A DNA stretch of 11,402 nucleotides from Erysipelotrichia bacterium (GTDB lineage: Bacteria; Bacillota_I; Bacilli_A; RFN20; CAG-826), in assembly GCA_012971835.1 (NCBI GenBank), contig JAAZFR010000058.1, forward strand, positions 1-11,402, in the 5' to 3' direction. Position numbers and translations under genes: made by a program. The notes under the pieces were generated by a model that worked only from the letters and a program-made list of their open reading frames with translations, was not told the DNA's origin and ran no database searches. This document shows, one piece after another, positions 1-7,451 of this stretch; the stretch's first letter is position 1; every line of letters starts with the position of its first letter.

Positions 1-99
1 GGTATGCTTCATTTACTCGGCTATGATCATCAAGATGCCGACCAAGAAAAAATCATGTTTGATTTACAAGATCAAATCCTCGACAAGGAGAAAAAATAA
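1..99 (+). CDS. ybeY: YbeY endoribonuclease / rRNA maturation factor, C-terminal fragment (5' truncated by window edge)
   Basis: Reading frame 1 from the first base gives 32 residues and a TAA stop at 97-99. It opens with [10 protein letters not shown], the end of the YbeY zinc signature HGxLHLxGYDH. The second and third zinc-binding histidines are visible as the 4th and 10th residues of the fragment; the first would be the codon just outside the window. YbeY is a zinc-dependent single-strand endoribonuclease that takes part in 16S rRNA 3'-end maturation and ribosome quality control in the cytoplasm. The stop codon overlaps the start of the next gene by one base (TAATG), and an AAGGAG at 85-90 inside this gene serves that downstream gene. 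In B. subtilis dgkA lies between this gene and cdd; here it is absent. The identification rests on the short but very characteristic motif and on synteny. Confidence 0.88.
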   Translation, partial: GMLHLLGYDHQDADQEKIMFDLQDQILDKEKK

Positions 100-497
100 T
101 GGATAAACAAGAACTTATCAACATCGCGATCGAAGCTAGAAGCCTCTCTTACTCACCTTATTCTCATTTTGCTGTCGGCGCTGCCTTACTTTGTAAAGAT
201 GGATCCGTTTATGTCGGCAGTAATGTTGAAAATGCTTCCTACCCCCTTAGTATGTGCGCTGAAAGAAACGCTCTTTATTCTGCATTCATGGATCATAAGA
301 CAAAAGATGATTTTGTGGCACTAGCAGTTGTCGGTGATACCGACTCGCCAATTACACCATGTGGTGCCTGTCGACAAGTTATCAGCGAACTATTTCCAAT
401 GAATGCTCCTATTTATATGGCCAATCTTCGTGGGGCTTTAAAAGAAACGACTATCGCTGAACTTCTTCCTTTTGCCTTTGATGGAAGTGATTTATAA
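99..497 (+). CDS. cdd: Cytidine deaminase
   Basis: This 132-residue protein is the normal length for the small homotetrameric cytidine deaminases. It hydrolyses cytidine and deoxycytidine to uridine and deoxyuridine in cytosolic pyrimidine salvage. The zinc site is complete: Cys53-Ala54-Glu55 (the CAE motif, with Glu55 as the proton shuttle) and Pro87-Cys88-Gly89-Ala90-Cys91, which supplies the other two cysteine ligands. The substrate-contact segments FAVGAAL (24-30) and NVENASY (42-48) are also present. The ATG at 99 is preceded by AAGGAG at 85-90 with 8 nt spacing and overlaps the ybeY stop, so translation is probably coupled. Its stop is followed at once by the era start with no gap. Cdd next to era is the usual arrangement in Bacilli. 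Confidence 0.97.
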   Translation: MDKQELINIAIEARSLSYSPYSHFAVGAALLCKDGSVYVGSNVENASYPLSMCAERNALYSAFMDHKTKDDFVALAVVGDTDSPITPCGACRQVISELFPMNAPIYMANLRGALKETTIAELLPFAFDGSDL

Positions 498-1370
498 ATG
501 AAGTCGGGCTTTGTGGCAATCATCGGGCGGCCTAATGTCGGTAAATCGACAATTTTAAACGTCTTGATTAATCGGAAAATTTCGATTGTCACGAATAAAG
601 CTCAGACAACTCGCGATAATATTAAAGGTATCTATGAGGATAGCGATTATCAAATCGTCTTTGTCGATACACCCGGTATCCACAAGCCACACCATGAATT
701 AGGTCGAATTATGAACCAAAGCGCCTTATCGTCAACTTATGACGTCGAGGCTATCGTCTTGGTCGTTGATGCTTCAAAACCATTTGGTGACGGAGATGAC
801 TATCTTGTCTCCGAATTAAAACCTAAATGTCCTTTAATTATCGTGATTAATAAAATCGATTTAGCCAAAATTGACCAAGTTCAAAATCTTAAGAACAAGT
901 ATCTTTCTCTTTTTCGTGAAGCTGAGATTGTTGAGATGAGCGCTTTGCGTTTATTTAATGTCGATGATTTATTAAAAATCATCAAATCGCACCTTAATGA
1001 GGGACCGCGCTATTATCCAACTGGTTCAATTAGTGATCGCGATGAACAATTTTTTGTCAAAGAATTAGTCAGAGAGCAAGTTTTGATGCAACTGCGCGAA
1101 GAAGTTCCTCATCAAATTGCTGTCGCGGTTGAAAAATTTCAAAACAAAAGCAAAGCCGTTGTCATCGAAGCAATTATTATTGTCGATAAGCCTTCGCAAA
1201 AGGCTATTGTCATCGGCAAAGACGGAACGAGAATCAAAGCTCTAGGCATCAAAGCCCGCGAGGAACTCGAAGAAAGATATAACAAACGAGTTTTTTTGCA
1301 GCTTTACGTCGCAACCAAAAAAGACTGGATGAATAATCCACGTCTACTTAAAGAATACGGATATAAATAA
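498..1370 (+). CDS. era: GTPase Era (30S ribosomal subunit assembly)
   Basis: Era is a cytoplasmic GTPase that binds the 3' end of 16S rRNA and helps late assembly of the 30S subunit. At 290 residues it has the family's length and both domains. The GTPase part shows the P-loop GRPNVGKS (10-17), a switch region with TTRD (37-40), DTPG (57-60), NKID (118-121) and SAL (148-150). The C-terminal type-II KH domain runs from about residue 200, with the conserved VPH (203-205) and the RNA-binding loop IGKDG (239-243). The start at 498 directly abuts the cdd stop; a modest GGAAGTGA at 483-490 can serve as ribosome binding site. ybeY, cdd and era side by side put 16S rRNA processing and 30S assembly in one transcript. 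Nothing looks damaged. Confidence 0.98.
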   Translation: MKSGFVAIIGRPNVGKSTILNVLINRKISIVTNKAQTTRDNIKGIYEDSDYQIVFVDTPGIHKPHHELGRIMNQSALSSTYDVEAIVLVVDASKPFGDGDDYLVSELKPKCPLIIVINKIDLAKIDQVQNLKNKYLSLFREAEIVEMSALRLFNVDDLLKIIKSHLNEGPRYYPTGSISDRDEQFFVKELVREQVLMQLREEVPHQIAVAVEKFQNKSKAVVIEAIIIVDKPSQKAIVIGKDGTRIKALGIKAREELEERYNKRVFLQLYVATKKDWMNNPRLLKEYGYK

Positions 1371-2092
1371 TGGAAATAATCGGCATCGTCACACGCTTGA
1401 CTCCGTTTAAAGAAAAAGATGCGATGGTTAATATCATAACCGAAGAGAAAAACTTATCGTTTTTAGCAAGAGGAGTGCTCGGCATAGCTAGTAAGAACAT
1501 GGCGAGCGTCCAACCTTACACAAAATCACGCTTTTTACTGACTAGAGGTAAAGAGGGACTTTCTTTACGAACCGGAACGGTATTAGAAACGTTCCAAGGC
1601 GCCAAAGAAAAACTCGCTAGTTTATCAACTTTATCCTTTATCGGCGAATTGACAAATAAAGTTATATCCAGTGAAGAAGCAAGAAAAATTTATCCTTATT
1701 TAGATAAAGTACTCTTTCTTCTCGATGAGGGTTTTGATGCTTTAACATTAGCGCTTTTGTATACAGGTGAGATTTTAAGGGCTGCGGGTCTTGGTCTCGA
1801 AGTGACAAAATGCGTTATTTCCGGTCAAAGAAGCGATATTACGGCTATTTCTTACCTAGATGGGGGATTTGTCGCCACGCCTTGTTTCGACGCTCTACGT
1901 CATCAAAAATGCTCAAAACGGAAATTAGAAATTATTCGCCAAATCTTTTTGGCAAAACCAGAAGATTTAAATCGCGTTGTTTTTGAAAAATGGGAATGCC
2001 TTGAAATAATAAAAGAATTGCTTATTTACTTACTAGATGCTTCTGGAACGCGTATCAAAAGCGTTGTTCTATTAGAAAAAGGTACGCAATAA
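1370..2092 (+). CDS. recO: DNA repair protein RecO
   Basis: RecO works with RecF and RecR to displace SSB and load RecA onto single-stranded DNA, and it can anneal strands. The 240-residue length fits. The N-terminal segment (IGIVTRLTPFKEKDAMVNIIT, broken here as IGIVTRL and KEKDAM, residues 4-18) is the OB-fold that begins RecO proteins, and the rest is helical. Many Gram-positive RecO proteins carry a four-cysteine zinc finger. Here only two of the expected cysteines remain, Cys148 and Cys172, while the partner positions appear to be Ser151 and Ala169, so a structural zinc site is doubtful. The glycine pair Gly165-Gly166 of that region is kept. The ATG overlaps the era stop by one base (TAATG) and lacks a strong ribosome binding site, so translation probably depends on coupling to era. 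Identification is supported by weak sequence signature plus very strong synteny. Confidence 0.9.
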   Translation: MEIIGIVTRLTPFKEKDAMVNIITEEKNLSFLARGVLGIASKNMASVQPYTKSRFLLTRGKEGLSLRTGTVLETFQGAKEKLASLSTLSFIGELTNKVISSEEARKIYPYLDKVLFLLDEGFDALTLALLYTGEILRAAGLGLEVTKCVISGQRSDITAISYLDGGFVATPCFDALRHQKCSKRKLEIIRQIFLAKPEDLNRVVFEKWECLEIIKELLIYLLDASGTRIKSVVLLEKGTQ

Positions 2093-2115
2093 AGATAAAA
2101 TACACTTATAATAGG

Positions 2116-2144
2116 TTGACAAGCCAATCATAACAACATAGACT
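2116..2144 (+). promoter_or_regulatory. Probable sigma-70-type promoter for glyS
   Basis: A perfect -35 hexamer TTGACA lies at 2116-2121. After a 17-bp spacer comes TAGACT at 2139-2144, which matches four of six -10 consensus positions including the critical first T, second A and last T. Transcription would begin near 2151, giving a leader of about 29 nt that still contains the glyS ribosome binding site at 2168-2173. It sits in an 87-bp gap, the largest in the window, so it is the natural start of the glyS–dnaG–rpoD unit. A perfect TATAAT at 2107-2112 also exists but has no good -35 at the right distance. Confidence 0.6.
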
Positions 2145-2167
2145 TGAACGGCTTGCATCTTTTTTGC

Positions 2168-2173
2168 GGAGGA
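2168..2173 (+). promoter_or_regulatory. Ribosome binding site that fixes the glyS start
   Basis: GGAGGA lies 6 nt before the ATG at 2180. A longer in-frame reading from a TTG at 2144 adds 12 residues ([12 protein letters not shown]) that do not resemble a GlyRS N-terminus, overlaps the -10 element and would start upstream of the predicted transcription start. The ATG at 2180 is therefore chosen. Confidence 0.88.
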
Positions 2174-2179
2174 ATACAT

Positions 2180-3547
2180 ATGAAATATGAATTTGACACG
2201 ATCGTGAACCATTTGGTGACCAGCGGTTTTGTCTATCAAGGCTCAGAAATTTATGGAGGGTTATCAAACACTTGGGATTATGGACCATTAGGTTCTGAAC
2301 TAAAAAACAATTTGAAGAAGGCATGGTGGAAGAAGTTTGTTCAAGAGTCTCCGACTAATATCGGGATCGATGCCTCTATCCTTATGAATCCTCGCGTTTG
2401 GGAAGCGACAGGACATGTTTCGGCTTTTAATGATCCGTTAATCGACTGCAAGAGTTGCCGTGCTCGCCATCGGGCAGATGAACTTATTAATAAAACTCAT
2501 CCTGAAATTAATGTTAATGGCCTCAGCAACGAAGAAATGAATCAACTTATCAAAGATAAAATGATTCCTTGTCCAGTGTGCGGTAAATCAGATTATACTG
2601 ATATCCGTCAATTTAATATGATGTTTAAAACACATATTGGGGTCGTTGAAGATTCAAAGTCTGTCGTTTATCTTCGTCCAGAAACGGCACAAGGCATATT
2701 TGTAAATTTTAAGAATATTCAACGGTCGACAAGGAAAAAGCTACCTTTAGGTATATGCAACATCGGCAAGAGTTTTCGCAACGAAATTACACCTGGGAAT
2801 TTTATCTTCCGCACTCGTGAGTTTGAACAAGCTGAACTTGAGTTTTTCTGCCGTCCCGGCACTGATCTCGATTGGTTTGAATATTGGAAAAACTATTCCT
2901 TAAAGTTTCTAAAAAGTTTAGGTATCAATCAAGATAAATTGCGTTATCGCGACCACGATAAAAAAGAACTTGCTTTTTATTCAAAAGCAACGTGCGATAT
3001 TGAATATGAATTCCCATTTGGCTGGGGCGAACTCTTAGGTATTGCCGATCGCACTGATTACGATTTAAAACGCCATATGGAGTATAGCGGTGAATCTTTA
3101 GAATACCTCGATGCCGAAACAGGCGAGAAGTATGTTCCATACTGTATCGAACCTTCGTTTGGTGTCGATCGCTTGATGCTGACTGTCATGTGCGATTCAT
3201 ATGTTGAGGAACAATTAGAAAAGGATTCGCGAATCGTTATGAAGCTTCATCCCGCTCTTGCTCCATATAAGATTGCTATATTACCACTTAGCAAACAGCT
3301 GAATGAGAAAGCTAAAGAAGTCGTATCGATACTTAATAAGTATTTTTCGGTCGTCTATGACGAAACCGGCAGCATTGGTAAGCGTTATCGCCGCCAAGAT
3401 GCGATTGGAACGCCATACGCTGTGACCGTTGACTTCGATACAGCTACCGACCACAGTGTGACCATTCGCGATCGTGATACGATGAATCAAATTCGTCTAC
3501 CAATTAGCGAATTAGTTAGTTACTTTACTGTCAAATTATTCTATTAG
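2180..3547 (+). CDS. glyS: Glycyl-tRNA synthetase, single-chain (alpha2) type
   Basis: This class II synthetase charges tRNA-Gly with glycine in the cytoplasm. From the ATG at 2180 it has 455 residues. It is the homodimeric type found in many Firmicutes, Mollicutes, archaea and eukaryotes, not the alpha2-beta2 GlyQ/GlyS type of B. subtilis. Visible features are the N-terminal [12 protein letters not shown] (16-27), WDYGPLG (32-38), a zinc-binding insertion with Cys90, Cys93, Cys131 and Cys134, class II motif 2 beginning FRNEITPG (199-206), the glycine-site segment [16 protein letters not shown] (281-296) and motif 3 [11 protein letters not shown] (324-334). The anticodon-binding domain occupies about 361-455. 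The gene sits exactly where glyQ-glyS lies in B. subtilis, between recO and dnaG. It has its own promoter but no room for a T-box leader. It starts the unit that continues into dnaG. Confidence 0.97.
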   Translation: MKYEFDTIVNHLVTSGFVYQGSEIYGGLSNTWDYGPLGSELKNNLKKAWWKKFVQESPTNIGIDASILMNPRVWEATGHVSAFNDPLIDCKSCRARHRADELINKTHPEINVNGLSNEEMNQLIKDKMIPCPVCGKSDYTDIRQFNMMFKTHIGVVEDSKSVVYLRPETAQGIFVNFKNIQRSTRKKLPLGICNIGKSFRNEITPGNFIFRTREFEQAELEFFCRPGTDLDWFEYWKNYSLKFLKSLGINQDKLRYRDHDKKELAFYSKATCDIEYEFPFGWGELLGIADRTDYDLKRHMEYSGESLEYLDAETGEKYVPYCIEPSFGVDRLMLTVMCDSYVEEQLEKDSRIVMKLHPALAPYKIAILPLSKQLNEKAKEVVSILNKYFSVVYDETGSIGKRYRRQDAIGTPYAVTVDFDTATDHSVTIRDRDTMNQIRLPISELVSYFTVKLFY

Positions 3548-3593
3548 TATTAAATTAGTACATTTTCAGTATAAATAGGAGGAAGCCATATAC

Positions 3594-5393
3594 ATGGTAT
3601 ATGAATCGAGTTTAGTTGATGATATTCTCAAACAAGCCGATATCGTCAATGTAATCTCAAGTTATATCAATGTGATTCGCAAAGGTCGCAGTTTTGTGGC
3701 TCTTTGTCCTTTTCATGATGACAAAAATCCCTCGATGATGATTTCGAAGGAAAAGCAAATTTTTAAGTGCTTCGTCTGTGGGGCGGGTGGTAATGCCATT
3801 AGCTTTGTTGAAAAGTACGAACGCATTCCTTTTACTCAAGCAATTCGTAAAACAGCAGAAATCATCGGCTTTTCCGACATTCGCCTTAATAAACCTTATG
3901 AACAAATTCATGTTGATGAAACGTTGATCCCTCTTCATGAGTGTATTGAAGATTTAACGACTTATTATCAATTTGGACTAGCTACGGAAGAAGGCGCGGC
4001 TGCCCGCGAATACCTTGCCAAAAGGCATATCGATCAGGATCAGCAAGAACGTTTTCGTCTTGGCTACGCCATCAAAGATGGCAAAGGTACGATATCCTTT
4101 TTAGAACAAAAAGGTTATAGTCTAAAGACTATTGAAAGCATTGGTATTGCTTTAGCCAAAGCGAACGGAACTTCCGATTCGAATGCTGGTCGGCTTATTT
4201 TTCCAATTCAAGATATCGATGGTAAGGTTATCGGCTATAGCGCCCGTAAACTCTTTGATGAGACCGAAGGACCAAAGTATGTTAACTCACCAGAAACCAA
4301 ACTTTTTCATAAGAGTTCAATCTTATACAATTTCCACAACGCTAAACTTTCGGCAAAACATGATGGCTACATTTATGTACTAGAAGGTTTTATGGATGTT
4401 TTTGCCCTCGATAAAATTGGCGTTAAATCAGCGATTGCAATCATGGGTACAGCTCTGACAAAAGAGCAAGCACTAGTCTTAAGAAGATTAAATGTTGAAA
4501 TTCGCCTCTGCCTTGATGGCGATAGTGCCGGTCAAATGGCGATGATGCGCATCATGAGTGTTTTAGATGGTGCCGGTGTTAAATATCGCCTTGTCTCTGA
4601 ACCAGGAAACGAAAAAGATCCTGATGATATTTTACAAAGTGAAGGCGAGGAAAAACTTCGCAAGTATTTAAATATGCTTGTTGATCCTTTCGAATTTGCG
4701 TTGAACTATTATCAGCATACGAACCCCCTTGGATCACTTGAAGACCGTCAAAAAGTCATCAACCACTTTTTGCCAACCCTAGTTCAAATTCCTAAAGGAA
4801 TCGATTTAGATAATCGCCTTTTTAAGTTGGCTAAAGTGACGCGCTTCGAGCCACAAGCGATTGCTAAATTCGTTGAAGAGGGTCGTAATAAAAGTCGTGT
4901 TGCCAGTGCGCAAGTTGCCAATCTTCCCGAGATGGAATTTAAACCTTTCCGCAAAGACCTTAGAAGACTTCAAAATGCCGAAAGGCAACTGCTATATAAT
5001 ATGTTTCAAGATCGAAGTGCGGTTGACTTCTATGAGCAGAATGTCCAATTCTTCTATATAGAAGTGTATAGACATATTGCCTTGCACATTATCGACTATC
5101 TTTCTAAACACGATGAACTGGATGTTTCTCTCCTAATTAATGAAATAGCCTTAAAGGAGTCGGTAAATAAAGACGAGATTATCGATGAAATAAAGAGCCT
5201 CAATGTCAAAAATCTCTATCCGAAACCGAACGAGAAAACCTTAATTGAGGTTAAAAACGTCATTAAGGAAGAGACACAAAACTTATACGAAAAAGAGGCT
5301 TTAAAAAAATCATTGATTGGTAAGACGCCACGCGAACAGGCTCGCATTATCGATGATTACAATCGCCGCAAAATGAAAAAAGTCGGTAAATAA
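3594..5393 (+). CDS. dnaG: DNA primase DnaG
   Basis: DnaG makes the RNA primers for chromosome replication and is recruited by the replicative helicase. The 599-residue length is typical. The N-terminal CHC2 zinc domain has Cys38, His41, Cys59 and Cys62 ([10 protein letters not shown], then CFVCGAGGN). The RNA-polymerase core carries GRLIFPI (199-205) and [10 protein letters not shown] (226-235). The TOPRIM fold has the catalytic Glu264 in VLEGFMDV and the acidic DGD at 308-310, followed by KDPDDIL (341-347). The C-terminal part (about 450-599) is divergent and helix-rich, as expected for the helicase-binding domain. An AGGAGG at 3577-3582 lies 11 nt before the ATG, slightly long but no better in-frame start exists. 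A run of seven A's at 5303-5309 falls inside the C-terminal domain. rpoD follows after 16 bp, the classic macromolecular-synthesis pairing. The ccpN- and ppr-like genes that precede dnaG in some Bacilli are absent. Confidence 0.98.
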   Translation: MVYESSLVDDILKQADIVNVISSYINVIRKGRSFVALCPFHDDKNPSMMISKEKQIFKCFVCGAGGNAISFVEKYERIPFTQAIRKTAEIIGFSDIRLNKPYEQIHVDETLIPLHECIEDLTTYYQFGLATEEGAAAREYLAKRHIDQDQQERFRLGYAIKDGKGTISFLEQKGYSLKTIESIGIALAKANGTSDSNAGRLIFPIQDIDGKVIGYSARKLFDETEGPKYVNSPETKLFHKSSILYNFHNAKLSAKHDGYIYVLEGFMDVFALDKIGVKSAIAIMGTALTKEQALVLRRLNVEIRLCLDGDSAGQMAMMRIMSVLDGAGVKYRLVSEPGNEKDPDDILQSEGEEKLRKYLNMLVDPFEFALNYYQHTNPLGSLEDRQKVINHFLPTLVQIPKGIDLDNRLFKLAKVTRFEPQAIAKFVEEGRNKSRVASAQVANLPEMEFKPFRKDLRRLQNAERQLLYNMFQDRSAVDFYEQNVQFFYIEVYRHIALHIIDYLSKHDELDVSLLINEIALKESVNKDEIIDEIKSLNVKNLYPKPNEKTLIEVKNVIKEETQNLYEKEALKKSLIGKTPREQARIIDDYNRRKMKKVGK

Positions 5394-5409
5394 CCGAAGA
5401 GGAGAATAT

Positions 5410-6795
5410 ATGGCCAAGAATAAGGAACAACTTGTTAAAGAGGAAGAAACTCTTAAAGTTAAAAAAAGCAAAAAAGTAGATGAGAGTAAAATTTTGAAAC
5501 AAAAATCTACGAAGATCGAAAAAAACAAGAAACCCGCTAAAGCGACAAGCAAAAGTAAAAAGAAGGTTGTCGATGATGAAGAACCTATCATCATAATTGA
5601 TGAAGACGAGGAAATTGAATCATTAGAAACGATCAAGAAAAGAATTGTTAAAACATTTAAAGAACGCGGTTTCATCGATATGAGCGAAGTTTTAGATCAA
5701 ACGTCACACCTCGACTTATCCGATGAAGATGTTGATTCCTTAATTGCTTTTTTAAAGAGCAAAGGAGTGGATGTAATTTCCGATATCGACGCCGAAGCTG
5801 AACTTGATGACATCGATGTTGAGGTTATTAGCAAGGAGCTCGCAAAAGGCGAAGTTATCGAGGAAGAAGATTTGCTTGATGAAGATGAAGACAACGATGA
5901 AGAAGACCTCGAAGAAGTCGATGATTTGTCCAAAATCGCGACCGGTGAAGTAAAGGTAAACGACTCGGTTAAGATGTATCTTAAAGAAATTGGTCGCGTT
6001 GATTTGTTAAGACCTGAAGAAGAACCCATTCTCGCTCAGCGCATTCTTGATGGCGACATGGTTGCTAAAAACGAATTGATTAACGCCAACCTACGCTTGG
6101 TCATTAACATCGCTAAACACTATAGCCGTGGTAAAGCCATGGATTTCCTTGATTTGATTCAAGAAGGCAATCTCGGTTTGATGAAAGCAGTCGATAAATT
6201 TGACTACACCAAAGGTTTTAAATTTTCTACTTACGCAACATGGTGGATTCGTCAATCGATCACCAGAGCCATCGCTGACCAAGCACGGACAATACGTATT
6301 CCAGTTCATATGGTTGAAACAATTAATAAAATGAAACGCGTTCAGCGCCAACTCGTCCAAAGATTTGGTCGCGAACCAACTGCTGAAGAAATATCCGAAG
6401 AACTTGAAGGATTTCTATCCCCTGAGCGCATTCGCGAGATTCAAAGAATTGCACTTGATCCTGTTTCACTAGAAACGCCAATTGGCGAAGAAGAAGATTC
6501 ACATCTCGGTGATTTTATCGAAGATAAAGAAGCCGAATCCCCTGTCGAATTTACGACTAAGTCGCTCTTAAAAGATGAATTATATGAAGTGATGAAAGAT
6601 TTGACTGATCGTGAAGAGCGCGTTCTTCGCCTTCGCTACGGACTCGATGATAATCGTCCTCGCACCCTTGAAGAAGTTGGTCGCGAATTTGGTGTCACTC
6701 GTGAACGTATCCGTCAAATTGAAGCAAAAGCTATTCGTAAACTTCGTCACCCAACAAGAGCAAAACGCTTAGGAGACTTCCGCGATTCACGATGA
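5410..6795 (+). CDS. rpoD: Primary (housekeeping) RNA polymerase sigma factor, RpoD/SigA
   Basis: This 461-residue protein directs core RNA polymerase to the main promoters. Conserved parts are region 1.1 (about 74-125), region 1.2 (about 183-205, [16 protein letters not shown]), region 2 (about 217-300, with [17 protein letters not shown] and the -10 recognition helix around [14 protein letters not shown]), region 3 (about 305-375) and region 4 with the -35-binding helix-turn-helix [20 protein letters not shown] (419-438). It is roughly 90 residues longer than B. subtilis SigA. The extra length comes from a lysine-rich N-terminus (20 Lys in the first 52 residues) and an acidic stretch at 148-172 (18 Asp/Glu of 25) between regions 1.1 and 1.2. 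AAGAGGAG at 5397-5404 lies 5 nt before the ATG. The stop overlaps trmK by 4 nt (ATGA). The intact region 1.1 and strong conservation exclude an alternative sigma factor. Confidence 0.97.
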   Translation: MAKNKEQLVKEEETLKVKKSKKVDESKILKQKSTKIEKNKKPAKATSKSKKKVVDDEEPIIIIDEDEEIESLETIKKRIVKTFKERGFIDMSEVLDQTSHLDLSDEDVDSLIAFLKSKGVDVISDIDAEAELDDIDVEVISKELAKGEVIEEEDLLDEDEDNDEEDLEEVDDLSKIATGEVKVNDSVKMYLKEIGRVDLLRPEEEPILAQRILDGDMVAKNELINANLRLVINIAKHYSRGKAMDFLDLIQEGNLGLMKAVDKFDYTKGFKFSTYATWWIRQSITRAIADQARTIRIPVHMVETINKMKRVQRQLVQRFGREPTAEEISEELEGFLSPERIREIQRIALDPVSLETPIGEEEDSHLGDFIEDKEAESPVEFTTKSLLKDELYEVMKDLTDREERVLRLRYGLDDNRPRTLEEVGREFGVTRERIRQIEAKAIRKLRHPTRAKRLGDFRDSR

Positions 6796-7451
6796 CTAAA
6801 CTGGGAAAGCGATTAGAAGCAATTGCGAGCTTTGTTGATAGCGAAGCGGTAGTCGCCGATGTCGGTGCTGATCACGGTAAACTGCTTCTTTATTTAGCCG
6901 AACAAGGAAAAATATCGCTTGGCTATGGAATTGAAAATAAAAGTGGACCTTATCAAATACTCCAAAGTAATCTTAATGAGTGCATTTCTGCTCGTTTAGT
7001 GCCAATTTTCCAAGATGGAATCAGTGTTTTAAGCGATGATGTTGACACTCTTGTCTTAGCTGGATTAGGAGGTGAGACGATAATTTCCATCCTTCGAAAC
7101 GGTTTAGATAACCTAGCAAACGTAAAAACAATTATTACTGATTCGCATACATCAATTGGCGAAGTTCGCCGCTATCTCACTCAAATAGGATATTCCATCG
7201 GTGATGAGAAGTTAGTAAGTGACAAGAACAAGTTCTATGAGATTATCAGATTCGTTAAAAGGAAAGAGAAACATTCTTATAGCGACTTCGAATATCGCCA
7301 CGGTCCAATCATTATTAAAAGTCCCGAATTCAAAAATCACGCAAAGAGATTAATACACAAAATCAATATCCTTTTAAAAAAGGATTTGCCTGATAATATA
7401 AAAGCTAAGATGATCGAAGAAAAAGAGGTATTAAAAAGATATGAAAACTAA
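6792..7451 (+). CDS. trmK: tRNA (adenine(22)-N1)-methyltransferase TrmK
   Basis: TrmK transfers a methyl group from S-adenosylmethionine to N1 of A22 in the D-stem/loop of certain tRNAs in Gram-positive bacteria. The 219-residue protein opens with [13 protein letters not shown], typical of the COG2384 family. It shows the SAM-binding motif [15 protein letters not shown] (21-35), AGLGGETI (90-97) matching the family's AGMGG, an RRYL segment (126-129), and KFYEII (147-152). The C-terminal end (about 180-217) is a charged, probably coiled-coil extension, also usual in the family. Some family positions are altered (GADHGK where GSDHAY is common, DSH where QPN is common), so it is a divergent member. 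It overlaps rpoD by 4 nt upstream and the Nif3 gene by 11 nt downstream; this rpoD–trmK–nif3 order is widespread in Firmicutes and supports the call. Confidence 0.9.
   Translation: MTKLGKRLEAIASFVDSEAVVADVGADHGKLLLYLAEQGKISLGYGIENKSGPYQILQSNLNECISARLVPIFQDGISVLSDDVDTLVLAGLGGETIISILRNGLDNLANVKTIITDSHTSIGEVRRYLTQIGYSIGDEKLVSDKNKFYEIIRFVKRKEKHSYSDFEYRHGPIIIKSPEFKNHAKRLIHKINILLKKDLPDNIKAKMIEEKEVLKRYEN

Noticed and set aside
2107..2112. Perfect TATAAT upstream of the chosen glyS promoter
   Set aside because: Bases 2084-2089 (ACGCAA) give no -35 match and there is no extended TGn. The TTGACA at 2116 with TAGACT at 2139 is the better pair, though a second start cannot be excluded.
2144..2179. N-terminal extension of glyS from a TTG at 2144
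   Set aside because: It overlaps the predicted -10 element, precedes the expected transcription start, lacks a ribosome binding site, and adds residues unlike any GlyRS start; GGAGGA at 2168-2173 points to the ATG at 2180.
3570..3575. TATAAA as a -10 element for dnaG
   Set aside because: No -35-like sequence lies at the right distance, and the implied start near 3582 would remove the dnaG ribosome binding site at 3577-3582.
5303..5309. A7 run in dnaG as a programmed slippage or frameshift site
   Set aside because: The frame continues intact to a normal-length primase C-terminus, and no stimulatory hairpin or stop arrangement suggests a functional shift.
5310..6029. Minus-strand serine-rich open frames opposite rpoD
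   Set aside because: They are the antisense shadow of the Lys- and Asp/Glu-rich rpoD codons (strings such as SSSSS from GAA/GAT repeats). No ribosome binding site or family resemblance is seen.
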